A stretch of 5,039 nt of DNA from a bacterium (GTDB lineage: Bacteria; Pseudomonadota; Alphaproteobacteria; Rhizobiales; Xanthobacteraceae), in assembly GCA_029946075.1 (NCBI GenBank), contig JAQSDT010000047.1, positions 3,290-8,328 on the forward strand, read 5' to 3'. The position numbers were made by a program, and so were the translations under genes. The notes below the pieces were generated by a model. The model saw only the letters and a list, made by a program, of their open reading frames with translations. It was not told the origin of the DNA and ran no database searches. Below, piece by piece: positions 1 through 5,039 of the stretch (positions are counted from its first letter, which is position 1; every line of letters begins with the position of its first letter).

Positions 1-55
1 TGACGACGCCTACTCGCCGCCCAAGGCCGTCGAGCAGGTCCGCAAGCTGGTCGAG
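1..55 (+). repeat. Exact 55-bp repeat, copy 1 (paralogue-shared tract)
   Basis: Bases 1-55 are identical to 1492-1546, which lie at the homologous codons of the downstream paralogue. The first mismatch is base 56 (G here, A at 1547). The identity reaches the window edge, so the true tract may be longer. Over the following 168 bases (56-223) I count 22 mismatches, many at third codon positions. Confidence 0.95.
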
Positions 56-979
56 GGCGACGAGGTGCTGCTGACATTCCAGATCATCGGCACGCCGTCG
101 AACGCCGCGGTGCAGAAATATCTCAACACCAAGAAGGTCCCGCAACTGCTGGCGGCGACCGGCGCTTCGAAATTCACCGATCCGAAGAATTATCCCTGGA
201 CGATGGGATTCAATCCCAACTACCAGTCTGAAGGGCGGATTTACGGGCAGTACATCCTCAAGAACCATCCCAACGCCAGGATCGGCATTCTCTACCAGAA
301 CGACGACCTCGGACGCGACTACATCATCGGCCTGAAGGAAGCGCTCGGCGCCAGGGCGGCGACGATGATCGTCGCCGAAACCTCCTACGAACTGACCGAC
401 CCCACGATCGACTCGCAGATCGTCAAACTGAAAACCGCCGGCGCCGATTTGCTGTACGACGCCTCGACGCCGAAGTTTGCCGCACAGGCGATCAAGAAGG
501 TCGCCGACCTCGGCTGGAAGCCGGTGCACATCCTCGACATCAATGCGAGCCCGGTATCGGCGACGCTGAGGCCCGCGGGGCTCGACATTTCCAAGGACAT
601 CATCTCGACCAATTACGGCAAGGATCCCGGCGATCCCCAGTGGAAGGACGATCCCGGCATCAAGGCGTACTTCGCCTTCATGGACAAATATTACCCCGAG
701 GGCGACAAGCTCAACACGGTCAACACCTACGGCTATTCGACCGCGGAATTGCTGGTGCACATCCTGCGTCAGTGCGGCGACGACCTCACCCGCGAGAACG
801 TCATGAAGCAGGCGGCCAGCCTGAAGAACGTCACCGGCAGCCTGTCGCTGCCCGGCATGGTCACCAACACCTCGCCGACCGACTATCGCATCAACAAGCA
901 GATGCAGATGATGAAATTCAACGGCGAGCGCTGGGAACTGTTCGGCCCGATCATCGAGGACAGCGGACCGGCGGGGTAG
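1..979 (+). CDS. ABC transporter substrate-binding protein, LivK-like (5' partial)
   Basis: This is the C-terminal 325 residues of a periplasmic solute-binding protein of the branched-chain amino acid/amide type (type 1 periplasmic binding fold, Peripla_BP_6). The reading frame is already open at base 2 (DDAYSPPKAVEQ) and ends at TAG 977-979. The start codon and signal peptide lie outside the window; by comparison with the downstream paralogue about 83 residues are missing. Family features visible are TPSNAAVQKYL, the AATGASKFTDP segment, YGQYILKNHP followed by the Rossmann-like strand IGILYQNDDLG, DPTIDSQIVKLK, and the C-terminal FNGERWELFGPI. It aligns without gaps to the gene at 1244-2470 at about 74% identity (about 240 of 325, hand count). 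A GTG at 65 is an internal valine codon, not the start. The protein would deliver a small solute to a Liv-type ABC permease in the inner membrane. The ligand cannot be read from sequence; branched-chain amino acids and aromatic acids are both plausible for this family. Confidence 0.93.
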   Translation, partial: DDAYSPPKAVEQVRKLVEGDEVLLTFQIIGTPSNAAVQKYLNTKKVPQLLAATGASKFTDPKNYPWTMGFNPNYQSEGRIYGQYILKNHPNARIGILYQNDDLGRDYIIGLKEALGARAATMIVAETSYELTDPTIDSQIVKLKTAGADLLYDASTPKFAAQAIKKVADLGWKPVHILDINASPVSATLRPAGLDISKDIISTNYGKDPGDPQWKDDPGIKAYFAFMDKYYPEGDKLNTVNTYGYSTAELLVHILRQCGDDLTRENVMKQAASLKNVTGSLSLPGMVTNTSPTDYRINKQMQMMKFNGERWELFGPIIEDSGPAG

Positions 980-1023
980 GAAGCGTACCTCGGCGTACAC
1001 AATTGTCATCCCGGGAGTATGGC

Positions 1024-1084
1024 GCAGCCAGTGTGACACCCAAGGTTCCGCCCGGCGCTAACCCAACGGAATGGCTGCTTTTTT
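1024..1084 (+). terminator. Possible weak terminator after the first binding-protein gene
   Basis: GCAGCCA (1024-1030) is perfectly complementary to TGGCTGC (1072-1078), and the second arm is followed directly by six T (1079-1084). The 41-nt loop contains smaller dyads (GTGT-G-ACAC and GGTT...AACC). A 7-bp stem next to a T tract fits an intrinsic terminator, but the loop is far longer than usual, so the call is weak. Partial read-through into the downstream paralogue remains possible. Confidence 0.3.
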
Positions 1085-1228
1085 GGGCAGTCATCGCGAC
1101 TGACCAAACCCTCGTTACCGCTTCGAACGCCTTGCATTGCACCATCGCTTCCGCCACTATCGCGGCAGCGTTGCAGCAACCGGCCGAAGTGCCCGGGGCA
1201 AAATCACGCTCAAATCAGAAACATAGAT

Positions 1229-1233
1229 GAGGA
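1229..1233 (+). promoter_or_regulatory. Ribosome binding site of the second binding-protein gene
   Basis: GAGGA lies 10 nt before the ATG at 1244. It supports this start, which also gives a well-formed signal peptide. Confidence 0.7.
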
Positions 1234-1243
1234 ACACAGCGAT

Positions 1244-2470
1244 ATGAGGAAGGGTATTTTCCATCTGGTGACCGGCACGGCGCTCGCGATTGCGCTGTCG
1301 GCATCGTCGGCTTACGCGCAGAAGAAATACGACACCGGTGCATCCGACACCGAGATCAAGATCGGCCAGACCAATCCATTTTCGGGTCCCGCTTCCGCCT
1401 ATGCCACCATCGGCAAGACGCAAGCCGCTTACATGAAGATGATCAACGACAAGGGCGGCATCAACGGCCGCAAGATCAACCTGATCCAGTATGACGACGC
1501 CTACTCGCCGCCCAAGGCCGTCGAGCAGGTCCGCAAGCTGGTCGAGAGCGACGAAGTGCTGCTGACCTTCCAGCTGCTCGGCACGCCCTCGAACGCTGCC
1601 GTGCAGAAATATCTCAACTCCAAGAAGGTGCCGCAGCTGTTCGCCGCGACCGGCGCCTCGAAGTTCACCGATCCGAAGAATTTCCCCTGGACGATGGGCT
1701 TCAACCCGAACTACTTCGTCGAAGGCCGCATCTACGGCCAGTACATCATCAAGAACCATCCGAACGCCAAGGTCGGCGTGCTCTATCAGAACGACGATCT
1801 CGGCAAGGACTATCTGAACGGCATCAAGGCCGGCCTCGGCGACAAGGCCGCGAAGATGATCGTGGCGGAAGCTTCCTACGAAGTCTCCGATCCGACCATC
1901 GATTCGCAGATCCTCAAGATCAAGGACGCCGGTGCGGACCTGTTCTTCTCGGCGACGACGCCCAAGCAGGCGGCGCAGGCGATCAAGAAGATTCATGAAC
2001 TCGCCTGGAACCCGGTCCACATCCTCGACATCAACGCCACTTCGGTCGACGCGGTCATGAAGCCCGCCGGGCTCGAAGCCTCCAAGGGCGTGATCAGCGT
2101 CAACTACGGCAAGGATCCGCTCGATCCGACCTGGAAGGACGACGCCGGCATGAAGAAGTACTTCGAATTCATGGCGAAGTACTATCCGGACGGGAACAAG
2201 GATTCGAGCTTCAACGCCTACGGCTACTCGACCTCGCAATTGATGATCTACGTGCTGGAAAAGTGCGGCGACAACCTCACCCGCGAGAACGTCATGAAGC
2301 AGGCCACCAGCCTGAAGAACGTCGTGCTCGATCTCGCTCTGCCCGGCGTCGTCGGCAACACCACCCCGGATGATTACCGCGTCAACAAGCAGTTGCAGAT
2401 GATGCGGTTCAACGGCGAACGCTGGGAAATGTTTGGCCCGATCCTCGAGGATTCCGGCCCGGCAGGCTAG
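1244..2470 (+). CDS. ABC transporter substrate-binding protein, LivK-like (complete)
   Basis: This is a complete 408-residue periplasmic solute-binding protein of the Liv/Peripla_BP_6 family, a normal length for the group. Residues 1-25 are a Sec signal peptide: MRK, a hydrophobic core around ALAIALSA, then AYA before Q26 (signal peptidase I site, no lipobox). The mature protein begins with the first lobe strand EIKIGQTNPFSGPAS (37-51), typical of the family, followed by a helix around AAYMKMINDKGGINGRKI. Later landmarks are TPSNAAVQKYL, AATGASKFTDP, VGVLYQNDDLGKDY and FNGERWEMFGPILEDSGPAG at the C-terminus. The mature protein has one cysteine (C341), conserved in the upstream paralogue, so no internal disulfide is expected. 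The ATG start is backed by GAGGA at 1229-1233. The gene follows its paralogue by 264 bp on the same strand and is closed by a strong terminator, so no permease or ATPase gene is cotranscribed directly downstream. The ligand is unknown; amino acids or aromatic and other carboxylates are family possibilities. Confidence 0.96.
   Translation: MRKGIFHLVTGTALAIALSASSAYAQKKYDTGASDTEIKIGQTNPFSGPASAYATIGKTQAAYMKMINDKGGINGRKINLIQYDDAYSPPKAVEQVRKLVESDEVLLTFQLLGTPSNAAVQKYLNSKKVPQLFAATGASKFTDPKNFPWTMGFNPNYFVEGRIYGQYIIKNHPNAKVGVLYQNDDLGKDYLNGIKAGLGDKAAKMIVAEASYEVSDPTIDSQILKIKDAGADLFFSATTPKQAAQAIKKIHELAWNPVHILDINATSVDAVMKPAGLEASKGVISVNYGKDPLDPTWKDDAGMKKYFEFMAKYYPDGNKDSSFNAYGYSTSQLMIYVLEKCGDNLTRENVMKQATSLKNVVLDLALPGVVGNTTPDDYRVNKQLQMMRFNGERWEMFGPILEDSGPAG
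1492..1546 (+). repeat. Exact 55-bp repeat, copy 2 (paralogue-shared tract)
   Basis: This stretch is identical to bases 1-55 and encodes residues 84-101 of the complete paralogue (DDAYSPPKAVEQVRKLVE). It sits inside coding sequence at the homologous place in both genes, so it is not an insertion. It reflects either recent sequence exchange or strong conservation. Confidence 0.95.
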
Positions 2471-2493
2471 TCGTCTCCGATATCAAGACAACG

Positions 2494-2526
2494 ATCGGCG
2501 GTCCCTCGGGGCCGCCGATTTGTTTT
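2494..2526 (+). terminator. Rho-independent terminator after the second binding-protein gene
   Basis: ATCGGCGGTCC (2494-2504) pairs with GGGCCGCCGAT (2509-2519), giving an 11-bp GC-rich stem with one G-U wobble and a CTCG tetraloop. TTGTTTT follows at 2520-2526. It begins 23 bp after the stop codon. On the opposite strand the hairpin is followed by CGTTGTCTT, a poor U tract, so it should work mainly on plus-strand transcripts while also separating the convergent DUF1330 gene. Confidence 0.88.
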
Positions 2527-2540
2527 GGGGAGTCGTGAAC

Positions 2541-2966
2541 TTACTTCGGAATCTCGCCAAACGTCTTGCCGATCGGCAACACCGCGTGACGGATCAGGCG
2601 CGAATCCTCCACCGCGGCCTGGCGGTGTTTCACCGCCTCGCGATAGACGGGATCCCTGATCATTTCTGCAAAGGCAGCCACGCTCGGATATTCCGCGATG
2701 AAGCAGTGGTCCCAGCGCTCGGCCATTGGCCCAATCAGCATCAGTTCGAACCGGCCCTGCCAGACGATCTTGCCGCCGAGCCGCTCAAACACCGGCCCGC
2801 TTTCCCGCCCGTAGGCGGCATAGGCCTCCGCGCCAGACGCCTTGCGGCCGTCGGGATAAGCGGCGTGTTCGCGCAGGCGAACCAGATTGAGCATGTGGAT
2901 GGGACCGGGGCGGTCGTTGGCCTTGAATTGTGCGAATACTTCCTTGGTCGGATCGATGTGGCCCAT
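2541..2966 (-). CDS. DUF1330 domain-containing protein
   Basis: This 141-residue cytoplasmic protein has no signal peptide or membrane segment. It belongs to the DUF1330 family, small proteins of the dimeric alpha-beta barrel (ferredoxin-like) fold whose biochemical role is not established. Recognisable features are an N-terminal MGHIDPTKEVF, then GPIHMLNLVRLREHAAYPDG (21-40), YAAYGRESGPVFERLGGKI (49-67), and the family signature FIAEYPSVAAFAEMIRDPVY (89-108) leading to HRQAAVEDSRLI (114-125). The start at 2966 is preferred because AGGAAG lies 7 nt upstream and a likely extended -10 promoter lies about 40 bp upstream. An in-frame ATG at 3005 would add 13 residues but overlaps that -10 element. 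The frame stays open much further upstream, but that part is antisense to the penicillin-binding protein gene and is not coding. The gene converges on the binding-protein genes and diverges from the penicillin-binding protein gene, so it is probably transcribed alone. Confidence 0.88.
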   Translation of the reverse strand: MGHIDPTKEVFAQFKANDRPGPIHMLNLVRLREHAAYPDGRKASGAEAYAAYGRESGPVFERLGGKIVWQGRFELMLIGPMAERWDHCFIAEYPSVAAFAEMIRDPVYREAVKHRQAAVEDSRLIRHAVLPIGKTFGEIPK

Positions 2967-2973
2967 GCGGCTT

Positions 2974-2979
2974 CTTCCT
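2974..2979 (-). promoter_or_regulatory. Ribosome binding site of the DUF1330 gene
   Basis: Read on the minus strand this is AGGAAG, 7 nt before the ATG at 2966. It favours that start over the upstream ATG at 3005. Confidence 0.65.
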
Positions 2980-3003
2980 TGCGAAACGTGATCTATGACG
3001 CAC

Positions 3004-3032
3004 ATTCTAGCACGCCCGGCCGCACCTCCTAA
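3004..3032 (-). promoter_or_regulatory. Candidate extended -10 promoter of the DUF1330 gene
   Basis: On the minus strand TGC-TAGAAT (3012-3004) matches an extended -10 element (TGnTATAAT), with five of six bases of the hexamer. A 17-nt spacer separates it from TTAGGA (3032-3027), a weak -35 with three of six consensus bases. Transcription would begin near 2997, leaving a leader of about 30 nt that contains the ribosome binding site. This is based on consensus only; alphaproteobacterial promoters often deviate from it. Confidence 0.4.
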
Positions 3033-3113
3033 TCCCGCGTTAACCTCTCGGTAACCGCCCCTTAAACTGCGCCCGCTAGCGTGCGGCGGGACGGGTGTGA
3101 GCGGCGTTGGCGT

Positions 3114-5039
3114 ATGGCGTTGGGACGGAAAAAAAGCGGCGGACGCAAGGAGCCGCTTTTCGGGCTTCCGGCCGCGCTCGCCGATCTGCGGCTCTCGCCT
3201 GAGGATCGCGTCCAGGTCGCCGACGACAAGCCGAAAAAAGCCGTGCCGAAACGCAAGGACGAGGACAGCGACGACGCGCCGCGCGAGCGCAAGGCGCGAT
3301 CGTCCAAAAGCGGCGCGAAACGGCGCAGCAAGTCGCGCGGCCGGTTCGGTCTCGGCCGCCTGTTCTACTGGACCCTCGTGCTCGGCCTGTGGGGCGGCAT
3401 CGCCATCGTCGGCGTCGTCATCTGGGTCGGCGCGCATCTGCCGGCGATTCACTCGCTGGCGATTCCGAAACGCCCGCCGACCATCCAGATCGTCGGCCTC
3501 GACGGCAGCATCCTGGCGCAGCGCGGCGAAATGGCCGGCGCCAATGTCGCGCTGAAGGATCTGCCGCCTTATCTGCCGAAGGCCTTCATCGCGATCGAGG
3601 ACCGCCGCTTCTATTCGCATTACGGCGTCGATCCGGTCGGCATCGCGCGCGCCGCCGTCACCAACGTGATGCATCGCGGCGTGTCGCAGGGCGGCTCGAC
3701 GCTGACGCAGCAGCTCGCCAAAAACCTGTTCCTGACGCAGGAGCGCACCATGGCGCGCAAGCTGCAGGAGGTGGAGCTGGCGCTCTGGCTGGAGCGCAAG
3801 CATTCCAAGAACGAGATTCTCGAACTGTATCTCAACCGCGTCTATTTCGGCTCCGGCGCCTATGGCGTCGAAGCCGCCGCGCAGCGCTATTTCGGCAAGT
3901 CCGCCAAGAACGTCACGGTGGCGGAAGCCGCGATGCTGGCCGGTCTCGTCAAGTCGCCGTCGCGCCTTGCGCCGAACCGCAACCCCGAAGGCGCCGAAGC
4001 GCGCGCGCAGATCGTGCTGGCCGCGATGGCCGACGCCAAGTTCATCACCGATGCGCAGGCGCAGGCCTCGATCGGCCATCCCTCCTACAATGTGAAGCCG
4101 GTCGGCGCCGGCACCGTCAATTACGTCGCCGACTGGATCGGCGAAGTGCTCGACGACCTCGTCGGCCAGATCGACCAGAGCATCGTGGTCGAGACCACGA
4201 TCGATCCGAAACTGCAGAGCACCGCGGAAGCCTCCATCATCGACGAACTGGCGGCGAAGAGCGTCAAGTTCAATGTCACGCAGGGTGCGCTGGTGGCGAT
4301 GTCGCCCGACGGCGCGGTGCGCGCCATGGTCGGCGGGCGGAACTATGCCGAGAGCCAGTATAACCGCGCGGTCACCGCCAAGCGGCAGCCGGGCTCGGCG
4401 TTCAAGCCGTTCGTTTATCTGACCGCCATTGAAGCCGGGTTGACGCCGGAATCGATCCGGCAGGATTCGCCGATCGACATCAAGGGCTGGCGGCCGGAGA
4501 ACTACACCCACGAATATTTCGGCTCGGTGACGCTGACGCAGGCGCTGTCGATGTCGCTGAACACGGTGGCGGTGCGGCTCGGGATGGAAGTCGGGCCGAA
4601 GAACGTGGTGCGCACCGCGCACCGGCTCGGCATTTCGTCGAAGCTCGACGCCAACGCCTCGATCGCGCTCGGCACTTCGGAAGTCTCCATGATCGAACTG
4701 GTCGGCGCCTATGCGCCGTTCGCCAATGGCGGGCTCGGCGTCTCCCCGCATGTGGTGACCAAGATCCGCACCAGCGAAGGCAACAAGGTGCTGTACGACC
4801 GCTCCACCGAGGCACCCAGCCCGGTGATCGATGCGCGTGCGGTGGCGATGATGAACACGATGATGCGCGAGACGCTGGTGTCAGGTACCGCGCGCAAGGC
4901 GGATATCCCGGGCTGGACGGCCGCCGGCAAGACCGGCACCAGCCAGGATTTCCGCGACGCCTGGTTCATCGGCTATACCTCGAACCTCGTCACCGGCGTC
5001 TGGCTCGGCAATGACGACAACTCGCCGACCAGGAAGGCA
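3114..5039 (+). CDS. Bifunctional class A penicillin-binding protein, PBP1A family (3' partial)
   Basis: The frame is open from ATG 3114 to the window end (642 residues, no stop yet). The protein polymerises lipid II into glycan strands and cross-links peptide stems on the periplasmic side of the inner membrane. Order: a basic cytoplasmic tail (1-80), one membrane anchor (about 83-106), a GT51 glycosyltransferase domain, then a transpeptidase domain. GT51 motifs are EDRRFYSHYGVD (catalytic Glu162), GGSTLTQQLAKN (193-204), RKLQEVELA...LELYLN (215-241) and YFGSGAYGVEAAAQRYFGKS (244-263). Transpeptidase motifs are SAFK (catalytic Ser428, Lys431), SLN (481-483) and KTGT (606-609), all intact. Glu162 to Ser428 is only 266 residues, leaving no room for the OB-fold insert of E. 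coli-type PBP1a (about 387 between the equivalent residues). This is the shorter class A subtype. The ATG lacks a clear Shine-Dalgarno; an in-frame GTG at 3081 is an alternative, and the frame is closed by TAA at 3063. The C-terminal tail lies outside the window. Confidence 0.95.
   Translation, partial: MALGRKKSGGRKEPLFGLPAALADLRLSPEDRVQVADDKPKKAVPKRKDEDSDDAPRERKARSSKSGAKRRSKSRGRFGLGRLFYWTLVLGLWGGIAIVGVVIWVGAHLPAIHSLAIPKRPPTIQIVGLDGSILAQRGEMAGANVALKDLPPYLPKAFIAIEDRRFYSHYGVDPVGIARAAVTNVMHRGVSQGGSTLTQQLAKNLFLTQERTMARKLQEVELALWLERKHSKNEILELYLNRVYFGSGAYGVEAAAQRYFGKSAKNVTVAEAAMLAGLVKSPSRLAPNRNPEGAEARAQIVLAAMADAKFITDAQAQASIGHPSYNVKPVGAGTVNYVADWIGEVLDDLVGQIDQSIVVETTIDPKLQSTAEASIIDELAAKSVKFNVTQGALVAMSPDGAVRAMVGGRNYAESQYNRAVTAKRQPGSAFKPFVYLTAIEAGLTPESIRQDSPIDIKGWRPENYTHEYFGSVTLTQALSMSLNTVAVRLGMEVGPKNVVRTAHRLGISSKLDANASIALGTSEVSMIELVGAYAPFANGGLGVSPHVVTKIRTSEGNKVLYDRSTEAPSPVIDARAVAMMNTMMRETLVSGTARKADIPGWTAAGKTGTSQDFRDAWFIGYTSNLVTGVWLGNDDNSPTRKA

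Larger units (their letters stand above)
980..1243. other. Intergenic region between the two binding-protein genes
   Basis: These 264 bp carry no convincing gene. Going along it: a direct repeat GCGTAC (983-988 and 993-998), an 8-bp palindrome ACAATTGT (999-1006), a long-range dyad ending in six T (1024-1084), a 5-bp dyad CAGTC/GACTG with a 5-nt loop (1088-1102), a tandem TTGCATTGCA (1132-1141) and an 11-base dyad GTTGCAGCAAC (1170-1180). I see no convincing sigma-70 or sigma-54 promoter. CAAAAT at 1199-1204 is the best -10-like hexamer but has no good -35 partner. The length and the dyads suggest that the downstream gene may have its own control, but this is inference. Confidence 0.6.

Noticed and set aside
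1060..1090. Possible sigma-54 promoter (TGGCTGC...GGGC)
   Set aside because: The GG and GC elements are separated by 12 nt rather than 10, and the downstream element does not match TTGC.
640..1230. 196-residue plus-strand open frame running from the first gene through the intergenic region
   Set aside because: It overlaps the true frame out of phase, its first part is Arg/His/Gln-rich shadow sequence, and it has no ribosome binding site or domain.
1157..2239. 360-residue minus-strand open frame antisense to the second binding-protein gene
   Set aside because: It is biased in composition (Val/Leu/Asp/Arg), has no recognisable domain and lies opposite a clearly genuine gene. Lack of stops on the antisense strand is expected at this GC content.
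3036..3081. GTTAACC/GGTAAC imperfect dyad and CGCTAGCG palindrome, with TTAACC...TTAAAC as a possible promoter for the penicillin-binding protein gene
   Set aside because: The hexamers match consensus poorly, the spacer is 16 nt, and short palindromes occur often by chance. This is too weak to list as a feature, although some promoter for the gene should lie in 2967-3113.
3389..4363. 324-residue plus-strand open frame inside the penicillin-binding protein gene
   Set aside because: It is a +1/+2 shadow, extremely rich in Arg/Ala/Gly, while the frame starting at 3114 carries every class A motif.
2967..4751. Upstream extension of the minus-strand DUF1330 frame, giving a 736-residue open frame in total
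   Set aside because: It is antisense to the penicillin-binding protein gene, whose catalytic motifs are all intact. The predicted peptide is Arg/Asp/Gly/His-rich with no domain character, a usual by-product of high third-position GC. Only the last 141 residues are a real protein.
1..5039. A hidden novel multi-gene system
   Set aside because: Every substantial coding region is assignable to a common family, there are no mobile or defence signatures, and gene orientations indicate separate transcription units. I see no support for an undescribed system.

Overview
The window is GC-rich with strong G/C preference at third codon positions, Ala-X-Ala export signals and gene content typical of an alphaproteobacterium. 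The protein sequences look most like the Bradyrhizobium/Rhodopseudomonas group (Nitrobacteraceae). That placement is recognition from memory, not a search. No mobile element, RNA gene, CRISPR array or prophage signature is visible, and this looks like ordinary chromosomal sequence.

Layout. (1) Positions 1-979 (+) hold the 3' four-fifths of a periplasmic substrate-binding protein gene of the LivJ/LivK (Peripla_BP_6) family, cut by the window edge. (2) Positions 980-1243 are non-coding, with some dyads and a short T tract. (3) Positions 1244-2470 (+) hold a complete paralogue of the first gene. The two proteins align without gaps over 325 residues at about 74% identity by hand count, so this is a tandem duplication. 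A strong rho-independent terminator follows at 2494-2526. (4) Positions 2541-2966 (-) hold a small DUF1330-family protein, convergent with the binding-protein genes. (5) Positions 3114-5039 (+) hold a bifunctional class A penicillin-binding protein, divergent from the DUF1330 gene and cut by the 3' edge. All its catalytic motifs are inside the window.

How the genes work together. The two binding proteins would capture small solutes, such as branched-chain amino acids or aromatic or other carboxylic acids, for a Liv-type ABC transporter. No permease or ATPase gene is present here. The DUF1330 gene and the penicillin-binding protein gene appear to be separate transcription units, and nothing in the sequence links them to the transporter.

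I found no evidence of an undescribed system. The most noteworthy points are a 55-bp perfectly identical tract shared by the two otherwise diverged paralogues (possible gene conversion), the clustering of their differences in candidate ligand-contact segments, and a class A penicillin-binding protein that lacks room for an OB-type insert and carries a very basic cytoplasmic tail.
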